Positions 54,555 through 63,225 of a stretch of DNA of 64,000 nt are shown in pieces (position 1 is the first letter of the stretch; the number at the start of each line of letters is the position of its first letter). The DNA comes from Pararhizobium sp. A13 (GTDB lineage: Bacteria > Pseudomonadota > Alphaproteobacteria > Rhizobiales > Rhizobiaceae), in NCBI RefSeq assembly GCF_040126305.1, contig NZ_CP149510.1:3483001-3547000 (forward strand), given 5' to 3'. The notes beneath the pieces were generated by a model. It worked only from the letters and a program-made list of their open reading frames with translations, was not told the DNA's origin and searched no databases. The translations under genes and the position numbers were made by a program.

Positions 54555-55463
54555 ATGGCAATATGCAGTTACTTGCCAGATCTGCTTTGTAAATTTCCGG
54601 CGATCGACGAAACGACAATCCGCATGGCCCGCAAGAGCGTGGACGAAGGCTTCAAAGGTCTTGTCCGCAGCTACGTGAATGCCATCGATGCGCTCGTCCA
54701 GCCGCTCCAATGGTTCTTGAACTACCTCGAAAAACTATTCGTCGGTTCGCCCTGGATCGTCATTCTCGCCGCGATGGTCGCGATCGTCTATTACGGCAGC
54801 CGCGACATGCGCATCACGATCGGCACCATCGTCTCGATGTTCGCGATCGGTCTTGTCGGCCTGTGGAACGACACGATGGTGACGCTGGCCATGGTCACGG
54901 TCTGTACGCTGATTGCCATCCTGGTCGGCCTTCCGATCGGCATTGTCATGGCCCGCTCCGAGCGCGCGCAGTCGATCATCAATCCGATCCTCGACGTCAT
55001 GCAAACGATGCCAAGCTTCGTCTACCTGATCCCCGTCGTGATGATCTTCGGCATCGGCAAGGTTCCCGGCCTGATCGCCGTTGTCATCTATGCCGTTCCG
55101 CCAATGATCCGCCTGACCAACCTCGGGATCCGGCTGGTCGACAAGGAAGTGCTGGAAGCCGCAGACGCCTTCGGCTCATCGCCCTGGCAGCGGCTGAAAA
55201 ACGTCCAGATGCCGCTCGCCCTGCCGACCATCATGGCCGGCATCAACCAGACCATCATGATGTCGCTGGCCATGGTCGTGGTCGCATCGATGGTCGGCGT
55301 CGGTGGTCTCGGCCGCAACGTGCTGCAGGCGATCAACAACCAGTTCTTCACCGTCGGCTTCTTCAATGGTTTCGCGCTCGTCGCGATTGCCATCATTTTT
55401 GACCGGACCAGCCAAGCCTATGGCAAGCGGCTGCAGAAGCACTCGGAGGTGATCCATGGCTAG
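54555..55463 (+). CDS. proW: Glycine betaine/proline-type ABC transporter permease
   Basis: This 302-residue ProW/OpuAB permease starts at ATG 54555 (MAICSYLPDLLCKFPAID) behind AGGGGA. An amphipathic N-terminus is followed by about six membrane segments and the EAA loop VLEAADAFGSSPWQRLKNVQMPLALPTIMAGINQT. Its stop overlaps the proV start by 8 bases. Confidence 0.9.
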   Translation: MAICSYLPDLLCKFPAIDETTIRMARKSVDEGFKGLVRSYVNAIDALVQPLQWFLNYLEKLFVGSPWIVILAAMVAIVYYGSRDMRITIGTIVSMFAIGLVGLWNDTMVTLAMVTVCTLIAILVGLPIGIVMARSERAQSIINPILDVMQTMPSFVYLIPVVMIFGIGKVPGLIAVVIYAVPPMIRLTNLGIRLVDKEVLEAADAFGSSPWQRLKNVQMPLALPTIMAGINQTIMMSLAMVVVASMVGVGGLGRNVLQAINNQFFTVGFFNGFALVAIAIIFDRTSQAYGKRLQKHSEVIHG

Positions 55464-56508
55464 TCATGCAATCGAGGTCAAGAACCTCTACAAGATCTTC
55501 GGGCCTCGCGGCCGCGACTTCATCGATCAGGTCAAGGCCGGCCTCGGCAAGGGCGAGCTGAACGAAAAATACGGCCATGTGCTCGGACTTCAGGACATCA
55601 ACATCTCCATGCCTGCCGGCGGCGTGATGGTTGTCATGGGCCTGTCGGGCTCGGGCAAGTCAACCCTGATCCGGCATATCAATCGGCTGATCGATCCGAC
55701 GGCGGGCGAAGTGCTCTATGATGGCGTCGACGTCTGCAAGATGAACGAAAACGACCTTCGCGAATTCCGTCGCCACAAGACGGCGATGGTGTTCCAGAAG
55801 TTCGCGCTTCTGCCGCACCGGACGATCATCGAAAACACCATCTATGGTCTCGAAATCCAGGGCGTGCCGGATGCGGAAAGCCGCAAGCGGGCGCAGGGCT
55901 GGATTGAACGGGTCGGCCTAAAGGGGTTCGAGAACCACTATCCCAACCAGCTCTCGGGCGGCATGCAGCAGCGCGTCGGCCTTGCCCGCGCGCTGACCAA
56001 CGATGCCGATATTCTGTTGATGGACGAAGCCTATTCGGCACTCGACCCGCTGATCCGCGTCGACATGCAGACAGTCCTGCTCGACCTGCAGAAGGAACTG
56101 AAGAAGACCGTGGTGTTCATCACCCACGATCTGGATGAAGCGCTCAGGCTTGGCGACAAGATCGCCATCCTGCGCGACGGCAAGGTGATCCAGCAGGGCA
56201 CGGGCCAGGATATCGTCCTGAAGCCAGCCGACGAATACATCACCGCCTTCGTCAAGGAAGTGAACCGCGGCCGCGTGATCAACGTCGAAACGATCATGAA
56301 GCCGCTGTCCACCAATCCGGAGGGTGTCCCCGTCGTCGTCGGTACCGTGCTCGAAAGCGCGGCCCGGATGATGACCACCGCCAACCAGAACGTCGCGCAC
56401 GTCGTCGATGCCAATGGCAAAGCAGTGGGATCGATCGATCTCGGCACGATCATTTCCGCGATGGTCACGCCCATCAGCCACGACACGGTGGCTCAGGCCG
56501 CGGAGTGA
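55456..56508 (+). CDS. proV: Glycine betaine/proline-type ABC transporter ATP-binding protein
   Basis: This 350-residue ProV/OpuAA-type ATPase has Walker A MGLSGSGKST, Q-loop VFQKFALLPHRTI, signature LSGGMQQRVGLARAL and Walker B ILLMDEAYSALDPL. The early insertion before Walker A (GLGKGELNEKYGHVLGLQDI) is typical of ProV. The C-terminal ~80 residues form a CBS-like regulatory domain with only one clear motif (VVDANGKAVGSIDLGTII), which in relatives senses ionic strength. Confidence 0.92.
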   Translation: MASHAIEVKNLYKIFGPRGRDFIDQVKAGLGKGELNEKYGHVLGLQDINISMPAGGVMVVMGLSGSGKSTLIRHINRLIDPTAGEVLYDGVDVCKMNENDLREFRRHKTAMVFQKFALLPHRTIIENTIYGLEIQGVPDAESRKRAQGWIERVGLKGFENHYPNQLSGGMQQRVGLARALTNDADILLMDEAYSALDPLIRVDMQTVLLDLQKELKKTVVFITHDLDEALRLGDKIAILRDGKVIQQGTGQDIVLKPADEYITAFVKEVNRGRVINVETIMKPLSTNPEGVPVVVGTVLESAARMMTTANQNVAHVVDANGKAVGSIDLGTIISAMVTPISHDTVAQAAE

Positions 56509-56531
56509 TCGCGAATTTCTATAAAGCCGCC

Positions 56532-56559
56532 AAAGCGCCCGGAAACGGGCGCTTTTTTT
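56532..56559 (+). terminator. Intrinsic terminator after proV
   Basis: A perfect 10-bp stem, AAAGCGCCCG/CGGGCGCTTT, has a GAAA tetraloop and a run of seven T's. Confidence 0.95.
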
Positions 56560-56601
56560 CGTTGAGCCCGGCCGTTCACCTCGGCTTAACCATAAGCCGT
56601 C

Positions 56602-58020
56602 ATGGTAACGGAAACGCCTCATCCGTCGGGGCAGTTGCGCCACAGCGCCTTCCTCAATCCGGCCGGTCAGATGCAGGATCACGCTTCGACAGCTTCGCGG
56701 GATTTTCACCGCCTTGCCGTCCCTCCCCTGGGGAGCGCGGGCTTTTTCACGGCCCGGATCACGCGCAAAGTGGCCGCCTTCCTGTCCGGCGCCGGCCTGT
56801 TGCTGATCGCCTTCACGCTCGCTCCGTTCCAGGGCACCTACGACCCCGACCCCACTGCGATCAAGGACGGCAATATCGTCAATCAGCTCGGGTACCTTGG
56901 CCTCGGTGGCATATACCTTTTCGCGATGCTCTTGATCGTCGACACCCGCGTATTGAAGCGGATCGTATCGCCGAGTTGGGTCATCGTCTTCGCCGTCGCC
57001 TTCATTTCGTGCCTGCAATCCTACGATGCGATGGCATCAGCCCGCGGCCTGATGTTGAGCCTGGTGGCGATGATCCTGGTTGCCGGCGTGCTGGTCCTGC
57101 CGCGCAACGAGAGGGATTTCGTCAATGCCGGCGCAAACGCCATCCTCTTTCTGATCCTCGTCGACTATGCAGCACTCGTCGTCGCCCCCGACATTGCCAT
57201 CCATACTGCCGCCGGATCCGAACCCTGGCATGCCGGCTTCTGGAAAGGCCACCTGATCCACAAGAACGTCACGGCACCGGTGTTTTCCGTGCTGTGCATG
57301 TTCGGCATCTACTGCCTGCGGGCGGGCGCCACAGTGCGGGGCCTGCTGATTGCCGTTCTCGCCGCCAATTTCGTTCTTCACACCGGCTCGAAGACGACGA
57401 TCGGCTTCCTGCCGCTGGCAATCGTGCTGGTGCTCGGCGGCCGTGCGGTCGGCAAGCCGGGCCTGATGGTCTTTGCCCACTTCCTCTTCGCGATCCTGAT
57501 CTTCTGCCTGACGCTCGGCACCATCTATTCGGACCTGTTCCTCTCGATCACCACTGGCCTGCTCGACGATCCGACCTTCACCGGGCGCGACGATATCTGG
57601 AAGTTTGCAAGCGCAAGCATCCCCGATCATCTGTGGGTCGGCCATGGTTACGCAAGTTTCTGGCTGTCGCCGATCATCCGCGGCCTCGAAGCAAATTTCG
57701 AGGCGAACTGGGACGTGCGCGGCATTGTCTCGGGCCATAACAGCTATCTCGATGCCGTCCTCACCTTCGGCCTGCCGGGCGGGCTGTTGATCATCGTCCT
57801 GCTTTTCGCCAAGCCGTTCTACGACTATATGCGCGCCACCCGGCAGCCCGCGAGCCGCCATTTCGCGGACTTCTGCATCATGGTCATCATTTTCATGACC
57901 TATAACAGCATGATGGAAAGCTTCCTCCTCAACCGCGCCGATCCGATGTGGCTCCTGACTGCATTGGCCGTTTTCGGGTTGGGAATTGCGGCGCGAATGG
58001 GCGTGCGGATGCCGCGCTGA
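56602..58020 (+). CDS. O-antigen ligase/ExoQ-like polysaccharide polymerase
   Basis: This 472-residue inner-membrane protein has about 11-12 hydrophobic segments. The Wzy/WaaL-type periplasmic loop contains FTGRDDIWKFA, HLWVGHGYASFW and the family motif VSGHNSYLDAVLTFGLPGG. Rhizobial ExoQ proteins have the same layout and polymerise exopolysaccharide repeat units. Ligation to lipid A core is the alternative. No sugar-transferase genes are adjacent, so its substrate cannot be inferred. The ATG at 56602 follows the proV terminator by 42 bases. Confidence 0.82.
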   Translation: MVTETPHPSGQLRHSAFLNPAGQMQDHASTASRDFHRLAVPPLGSAGFFTARITRKVAAFLSGAGLLLIAFTLAPFQGTYDPDPTAIKDGNIVNQLGYLGLGGIYLFAMLLIVDTRVLKRIVSPSWVIVFAVAFISCLQSYDAMASARGLMLSLVAMILVAGVLVLPRNERDFVNAGANAILFLILVDYAALVVAPDIAIHTAAGSEPWHAGFWKGHLIHKNVTAPVFSVLCMFGIYCLRAGATVRGLLIAVLAANFVLHTGSKTTIGFLPLAIVLVLGGRAVGKPGLMVFAHFLFAILIFCLTLGTIYSDLFLSITTGLLDDPTFTGRDDIWKFASASIPDHLWVGHGYASFWLSPIIRGLEANFEANWDVRGIVSGHNSYLDAVLTFGLPGGLLIIVLLFAKPFYDYMRATRQPASRHFADFCIMVIIFMTYNSMMESFLLNRADPMWLLTALAVFGLGIAARMGVRMPR

Positions 58021-58045
58021 TCAAAGTCGAGACCATTGCAATCAC

Positions 58046-58061
58046 ATAAAGATATCTTTAT
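58046..58061. promoter_or_regulatory. Perfect 16-bp palindrome upstream of bmt
   Basis: ATAAAGATATCTTTAT is a perfect palindrome ending 35 bases before the methyltransferase start. It is the type of site bound by ArsR-family methionine-cycle regulators (SahR-like). The regulator assignment is inferred from the palindrome and the gene it controls. Confidence 0.65.
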
Positions 58062-58096
58062 ATGCTTGTGACACTCGATTGAATCAGGAATCCGCC

Positions 58097-59113
58097 ATGA
58101 CAGCGCACGCCAATCCACTTTCCGACCTGCTCAACGCCAAGGGCGTGCTTCTTGCCGATGGCGCAACGGGCACGTCGCTGTTTGCGATGGGCCTCGAAGC
58201 TGGCGAAGCACCAGAGCTCTGGAATGAGGCGAAGCCGGAAAACATCACCAAGCTGCACCAGGATTTCGTCGACGCCGGTGCGGATATCATCCTGACCAAC
58301 TCGTTCGGCGGCACGCGCCACCGGCTCAAGCTGCACCAGGCACAGGACCGTGTCCATGACCTCAACAAGCGGGCTGCGGAAATCGCCCGCGCCGTTGCCG
58401 ACAAGGCGCCGCGCAAGGTGATCACCGCCGGCTCCGTCGGCCCGACCGGCGAATTGCTCGTCCCGCTCGGCGCCATGACCTATGAGGATGCCGTTACGGC
58501 CTTCGTCGAGCAGATCGAAGGCCTGAAGGACGGCGGCGCGGAAGTCGCCTGGATCGAGACGATGTCCTCACCCGAGGAAATTCGCGCCGCGGCAGAAGCT
58601 GCCGTCAAGGTAGGGCTTCCCTATGTCTACACTGGATCGTTCGACACGGCAGGCAAGACGATGATGGGCCTGCATCCGAAGGACATTCACGCCGTAGCCG
58701 GGGATATCGGCGACGGCCCTGTCGCCACCGGTGCCAATTGCGGCGTCGGCGCCTCGGACATCCTCTCTTCGCTGCTGGACATGACGGAAGCCAACCCGGC
58801 AGCGGCGATCATCGTCAAGGGCAATTGCGGCATCCCGGAATTCCGCGGCTCGGAAATCTACTATTCCGGCACTCCGCCGCTGATGGCCGACTATGCGCGC
58901 CTTGCCCGCGATGCCGGCGCCAAGATCATCGGCGGCTGCTGCGGCACCTCCTGCGAACATCTGGCGGCGATGCGCGTCGCGCTCGACACCTATGTGCCGA
59001 GCGAGCGGCCGACGGTCGAAACCATCGTCGAACGCATCGGCCCGCTGCGCAACAAGACCGCCAATGAAGGCCCGTCGGCACCGGCGCGTGAGCGAGGCCG
59101 CCGTCGGGCCTGA
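58097..59113 (+). CDS. bmt: Betaine-homocysteine S-methyltransferase
   Basis: This zinc-dependent (beta/alpha)8 methyltransferase of 338 residues makes methionine from homocysteine with glycine betaine as methyl donor. The first zinc Cys is in VATGANCGVGASD and the pair in IIGGCCGTSCEHLAAM. The N-terminal LADGATGTSLFAMGL and NSFGGTRHRL motifs match the family. ATG 58097 has AGGAA upstream; the frame is open back to 57986 but overlaps the preceding gene. The betaine-type importer lies 1.6 kb upstream. Confidence 0.92.
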   Translation: MTAHANPLSDLLNAKGVLLADGATGTSLFAMGLEAGEAPELWNEAKPENITKLHQDFVDAGADIILTNSFGGTRHRLKLHQAQDRVHDLNKRAAEIARAVADKAPRKVITAGSVGPTGELLVPLGAMTYEDAVTAFVEQIEGLKDGGAEVAWIETMSSPEEIRAAAEAAVKVGLPYVYTGSFDTAGKTMMGLHPKDIHAVAGDIGDGPVATGANCGVGASDILSSLLDMTEANPAAAIIVKGNCGIPEFRGSEIYYSGTPPLMADYARLARDAGAKIIGGCCGTSCEHLAAMRVALDTYVPSERPTVETIVERIGPLRNKTANEGPSAPARERGRRRA

Positions 59114-59210
59114 ACGCCCAAAACGGAATGCGACGGAAGGGCTTGGGGATCGGACGGTCCTCGAGCCCTTCTGCATATCGGCCGGCTTTCTGCCGGCATG
59201 CCCAAGCATA

Positions 59211-59315
59211 ATGACAACAGTTGCATCCCGTGATCCGGCGAATCCAGTTTTGCCCCAGCCTGATCCGCTAGACGCTGATGCTGTTTACAAGACGAATATT
59301 ACGAGAGACGACTGA
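59211..59315 (+). CDS. Possible 34-residue small protein
   Basis: This short frame (MTTVASRDPANPVLPQPDPLDADAVY...) is acidic and Pro/Asp-rich and has ordinary rhizobial codons. It stops 2 bases before the next ATG, which suggests coupling. No good ribosome-binding site precedes its ATG. No family is recognised. Confidence 0.3.
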   Translation: MTTVASRDPANPVLPQPDPLDADAVYKTNITRDD

Positions 59316-59317
59316 CG

Positions 59318-59662
59318 ATGCAGGCAGCAGCGACTTTTCCGGACCGCGATTCCGTTGCAGAAAAACTCGCAGCACTTGGCGCGAACGACCAATCCTACCT
59401 GAAACTGTTGATGGAAAATGCCGCGCAGGATGAAAATCTGGTCGAGGGCCTGCACCGGCATCTGAGCCTTGCCGCGGAAGCACGCCTGTTGAATTCGCTC
59501 AAGCTCGAGAAACTGGGTGAGTGGCTGGGCTCGAACGCCCCTGCCCGGCTGCAGATTCGTTTGATGGAAACGGCGCGCTCCAGTCAGCACGCCGCCTACC
59601 AGGCGTTCAGGACCGGACTGGTCAGATCGGGCGGCCTGGAGAGGGCCTACCCGAAAGCCTGA
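59318..59662 (+). CDS. Hypothetical helical protein
   Basis: This 114-residue cytoplasmic, mostly alpha-helical protein contains QSYLKLLMENAAQDENLVEGLHRHLSLAAEARLLNSLKLEKLGEWLG. It has no Cys, no signal and no membrane segment. I do not recognise its family. It converges with the VWA gene, with 7 bases between the stops, and may be coupled to the small frame upstream. Confidence 0.6.
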   Translation: MQAAATFPDRDSVAEKLAALGANDQSYLKLLMENAAQDENLVEGLHRHLSLAAEARLLNSLKLEKLGEWLGSNAPARLQIRLMETARSSQHAAYQAFRTGLVRSGGLERAYPKA

Positions 59663-59669
59663 CGACGGC

Positions 59670-61814
59670 TCACTCGCTGCCGAGACTTTTTGCCAGCCGA
59701 ACCATATTCAGGAACTCGGCACGATAACCATAGGGATCGTCACCCTTGGCGCCCGCAGCCAGATCGAGGATCGAACCGTAGGGATAGGTTGATACGGCGT
59801 CCGTTCCGCGCAGCTTCTGCCCGAAGGCTGCAACCGCGATGGAAAAGCGGACATCCTGCCCGGCCTGCTGCAGCGACGGCACAGCGTTTTCCTCCGTCAC
59901 AGGGGTGGTAATCAGGCTGCTGGTGTCGCCGTCCGGCTTCTTATAGCGGATTTTCAGGAAGGCCAGTTCGCCCGACTTCTCCGCCGGTTCGGCCTGTTGC
60001 GTGGCAGGAGCCGCGCCATAGCGCAAATCGTCGTTGAGGACTGCGGGACTTCCCTTCGGCGTGATCTCGTAGATCGCGGTGACGCGGTGGCCGGAGCCGA
60101 TATCGCCGGCGTCGACCCTGTCATTGTTGAAGTCCTCGCGCTTCAGAGCGCGCGTCTCGTAGCCGATCAGCCGGTATTCGGCGATCTCACGCGGATTGAA
60201 CTCGACCTGGAACTTGACGTCCTTGGCGATCGGGAAGAGCGACGAGCCCGCTTCCTCCACCAATGACTTCTGCGCTTCGGCCAGCGTATCGATATAGCTC
60301 GCCGTGCCATTACCGTTCTGCGCCAGCGTCTGCATCAACGCATCGTTGTAATTGCCGCGGCCAAAGCCGAGGACCGAGAGGAAGATGCCGCTCTTGCGCT
60401 TCTCTTCGATCGTCGCTTTCAGTTCCGCGTCGCTGGAAGGGCCGACATTGAAGTCGCCGTCGGTCGCCAGCATGATCCGATTGACGCCGCCCTTGACAAA
60501 GGCCCGCTCCGCCAGATCGTAGGCCGCCTCCAGCCCCTGCGCACCGGCCGTCGAACCGCCCGGCTGAAGCGTGTCGATCGCCGCAAGGATTTTTGCCTTG
60601 TCCTTGATGGCGGTCGGCTCGAGCACCGTGCCGGCATTGCCGGCATAGGTGACGATCGCAACCGTATCCTCCGGCTTCAGCTTGTCGATCAGAAGGCGGA
60701 AGGCACTTTTCAGGAGCGGCAGCTTGTCGGGTTCGTCCATGGAGCCGGAAACATCGATCAGGAACACGAGGTTGGCGCGCGGCGCCGTTTCCGGAGCGAC
60801 ATCATAACCCTTGATCCCCACATGCATCAGCCGCGTATTGGCATTCCACGGCGTCGGCAGAACGGTGACGGTCGCCTTGAACGGCTCGGCTTCGGCTTTC
60901 GGGCCAGGCCAATCATAAGGGAAATAGTTGATCATCTCCTCGACGCGCACGCTGTCAGGGTCCGGCATCTCTCCGGCCATCAGCGCCTTACGCACGAAGG
61001 AATAGGAAGCGGTATCGACATCGGCCGAGAAGGTCGATACCGGATCGGTGGCGACGCTCTTGACGGGGTTGGTTTCGTCCGAAGTAAAGCGATCGCGATT
61101 TTCTTCCGGTCGTAACAGGGTATCGACAGGCGACGGCGCCAGGGCCTCCTGTTCGAGGATCGGTGTCGCCGCCATGCCTTGCCTTCCTCGGCTCGGAGAT
61201 GCCTGTTTCGAGGCAGCATCGGCGGACATTGCCTCGGCCAGCGGCTCGGCAGCAGTCACCGGCGGCATCTGGATGTGGCGGGCAGCACCTCCACTCGCAT
61301 CGGACTTGTTGAGGAGTCCTGCGACCGCGTCGGCAGAAAACTCCGACGCGCGTTGCGCGGAGGTTGCCTGTTGCTGCGATGCAGGTTTCGAATTGGCTCT
61401 CCGGGCAGCTTCCTCTCGAACGTCTTGAACTTCGTCTGCGTCGGTCAGCCCACCGGGTGCCGCAACGTCGCCTTTCTCCTGCTTTTTTTGTTCGGTCAAC
61501 GCTATCTCGGGCCCCTTCGTATCGATGGGCAAGCCATTGCGCGTTAGTTCCAGCGTGAGAAAAGCAGCGGCAGGCACGACGAGCAGCGTGGCAAGTGCCG
61601 AGCCTGCGAGAAATTTCCTGTTCATGATGGGGCTCCATAGCCTGTTGAATATGGAGCTTTGACGCCGATGCCCGGCGGTTCCTTGGGCGGCGGCCGAATT
61701 ATTTTCCGCCTCGTCAAACGCCTGCATAGCAGCCGACAGCGCACGGGCCCGCGCTTCGGAAGAAGACGCCGGCGGGGTCATGTGGCCAAGATTCTTCAGT
61801 TCATCGTTCATCAT
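59670..61814 (-). CDS. Membrane-anchored von Willebrand factor A domain protein (YfbK type)
   Basis: This 714-residue protein has an N-terminal cytoplasmic part (~1-65) and one membrane helix (FLAGSALATLLVVPAAAFLTL, ~68-88). A low-complexity linker follows, then YfbK_N-like (YSFVRKALMAGEMPDPDSVRVEEMINYFPYDWP). The VWA domain has an intact MIDAS (FLIDVSGSMDEPDKLP, T and D farther on) and is followed by the DUF3520-like C-terminus. Its start overlaps the sigma-factor stop (ATGATGA), so the two are coupled. It may control or be controlled by that sigma factor. Confidence 0.85.
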   Translation of the reverse strand: MMNDELKNLGHMTPPASSSEARARALSAAMQAFDEAENNSAAAQGTAGHRRQSSIFNRLWSPIMNRKFLAGSALATLLVVPAAAFLTLELTRNGLPIDTKGPEIALTEQKKQEKGDVAAPGGLTDADEVQDVREEAARRANSKPASQQQATSAQRASEFSADAVAGLLNKSDASGGAARHIQMPPVTAAEPLAEAMSADAASKQASPSRGRQGMAATPILEQEALAPSPVDTLLRPEENRDRFTSDETNPVKSVATDPVSTFSADVDTASYSFVRKALMAGEMPDPDSVRVEEMINYFPYDWPGPKAEAEPFKATVTVLPTPWNANTRLMHVGIKGYDVAPETAPRANLVFLIDVSGSMDEPDKLPLLKSAFRLLIDKLKPEDTVAIVTYAGNAGTVLEPTAIKDKAKILAAIDTLQPGGSTAGAQGLEAAYDLAERAFVKGGVNRIMLATDGDFNVGPSSDAELKATIEEKRKSGIFLSVLGFGRGNYNDALMQTLAQNGNGTASYIDTLAEAQKSLVEEAGSSLFPIAKDVKFQVEFNPREIAEYRLIGYETRALKREDFNNDRVDAGDIGSGHRVTAIYEITPKGSPAVLNDDLRYGAAPATQQAEPAEKSGELAFLKIRYKKPDGDTSSLITTPVTEENAVPSLQQAGQDVRFSIAVAAFGQKLRGTDAVSTYPYGSILDLAAGAKGDDPYGYRAEFLNMVRLAKSLGSE

Positions 61815-62356
61815 ACCGTCTCCCTGCCAAGCAGGATCTTCAGGCGTTTGCGGGCTTCGTGCACATGCCAGGATACCGTCGCCTCCGAGCATCCCATGAC
61901 GTCGGCCGCTGCGGAATGGCTGAGACCTTCGCCATAGACGAGGAGGACGGCATCACCCTGTTTGTCCGGCAATTGCCTCACAGCCTCCCAGAGCGCCTCG
62001 GCCTGATCGTGGTTGTCATTGGCCGCAGTGCTGGTCGGATCGGCGAGAAAACTCGCCGCATTGCGCCGCTCCCGCATCTGGCTACGCTGATGGTCGCGCG
62101 CCGCATTCAGCGTCAGCGCATAGAGCCAGGTGCGAAACCGGCTCGCCCCACGGAAGGTCCGGATCGTATTCGCGAGCTTCACGCAAACCGTCTGGGTGAT
62201 ATCCTCGGCATCGCTGACATTGCCGGACCAGCGCCAGGCAACAGAATGCACAAAATCATAGTGTCTTTCGACGAGCAGGCCGAAAGCATTCCGGTCGCCT
62301 CCCTGCGCCTTTTCGATCAGCTCTTCGTCCAAGTCATCAGCCCGGATTTGTTGCAA
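61811..62356 (-). CDS. ECF-type RNA polymerase sigma factor
   Basis: This 181-residue sigma-70 family protein has region 2 (NAFGLLVERHYDFVHSVAWRWSGNVSDAEDITQTVCVKLAN), with the DAED motif, and region 4 (GDAVLLVYGEGLSHSAAADVMGCSEATVSWHVHEARKRLKILL). It has no region 3. It is encoded directly upstream of the VWA membrane protein with overlapping codons. ECF genes are usually paired with a negative regulator, which the cytoplasmic N-terminus of that protein could be. Confidence 0.92.
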   Translation of the reverse strand: MQQIRADDLDEELIEKAQGGDRNAFGLLVERHYDFVHSVAWRWSGNVSDAEDITQTVCVKLANTIRTFRGASRFRTWLYALTLNAARDHQRSQMRERRNAASFLADPTSTAANDNHDQAEALWEAVRQLPDKQGDAVLLVYGEGLSHSAAADVMGCSEATVSWHVHEARKRLKILLGRETV

Positions 62357-62410
62357 CTGGTATTGGGACGTTCCACGAGGCCCGATCCTTGGGGCGATAC
62401 AAAAATTATT

Positions 62411-63160
62411 TCATGCGCCCGGAATTTTCTTCGTCACGGCGATGACCGGCCCGATCGGATGGGCATTGTCGTAGCGGCTCATGCTGGGCGCGAACAAGCT
62501 GGAGATCGATCCATCGAGAAAAAGCGCGTTGGCGCAATCCAGCTGATCGCGAAACAGCGTCGCGAAATCATGGAAACGCACGGGTTCCAGAGAAATGGCG
62601 AAAACAGCCTTTCCGTCGCGCGCGACACCGACGCCGTTGCGGATCTGCAGGCTGTCGCTTTGCGGCAAGAAGGCCGGGTGCAGCGCGCCCTCAATGACGA
62701 GCATCGGCCCGGACTGCGTGGCAAAGTCCGGCTTGATTCCCGCCGCGGCATAGGCCTCGGTTTCCATCACCCCTGCCCGGCCACCCTGCAAGAAGAACAC
62801 GCCGTTTGGTTTCAGATAAAAATTGCCCCAGCTTTTTCCGCGATCGATCGCCTTGCGCTCGACGCCGTCGGTGACCAGCAATCCGACAGAGCTCAGGTCT
62901 GCCTCGTACATGCCGCCGTTCATCGCAAATTCGAGATACTCGCCCTCCTGTCGCAGATCGCGGGAGAGGTTTTCGAAACCGCCATAGGGCAGACCGTCGC
63001 GGCCACGATGGAAAATGCGGATTTCGCTCGCTGCAGGGTCGAAGCTGCACACCGCATACGGCTGCGTCAAATGCATCACCTTACGGCAGGCAGCAGCAGC
63101 GTCGTCAGCGGAAGAAGCAAAAGCAGTCATGGCCAACCCGATACTCCAATAGCGGAACAT
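62411..63160 (-). CDS. Phosphodiester glycosidase-like (DUF2233/NAGPA) exported protein
   Basis: This 249-residue protein has a signal peptide (~1-24, SIGLAMTAFASSADDAAA) and then a NAGPA-type domain. Typical motifs are FAMNGGMYEADLSSVGLLV, NFYLKPNGVFFLQGG, ATQSGPMLVIEG, IRNGVGVARDGKAVFAIS and NALFLDGSISSLFAPS. Relatives cleave GlcNAc phosphodiesters or act on cell-envelope glycans; the substrate is unknown. It lies just upstream of the sigma factor on the same strand. Confidence 0.85.
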   Translation of the reverse strand: MFRYWSIGLAMTAFASSADDAAAACRKVMHLTQPYAVCSFDPAASEIRIFHRGRDGLPYGGFENLSRDLRQEGEYLEFAMNGGMYEADLSSVGLLVTDGVERKAIDRGKSWGNFYLKPNGVFFLQGGRAGVMETEAYAAAGIKPDFATQSGPMLVIEGALHPAFLPQSDSLQIRNGVGVARDGKAVFAISLEPVRFHDFATLFRDQLDCANALFLDGSISSLFAPSMSRYDNAHPIGPVIAVTKKIPGA

Positions 63161-63225
63161 CCAAATCCCTTTTCATGCAGCATCCGAGTCTGCCCGGCGA
63201 CAAAAGCAAAATGACGGTCGAAATG

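Noticed and set aside
57986..58096. Open extension of the bmt frame upstream of ATG 58097
   Set aside because: It overlaps the end of the O-antigen-ligase-like gene, crosses the regulatory palindrome, and lacks a ribosome-binding site, whereas ATG 58097 has AGGAA.
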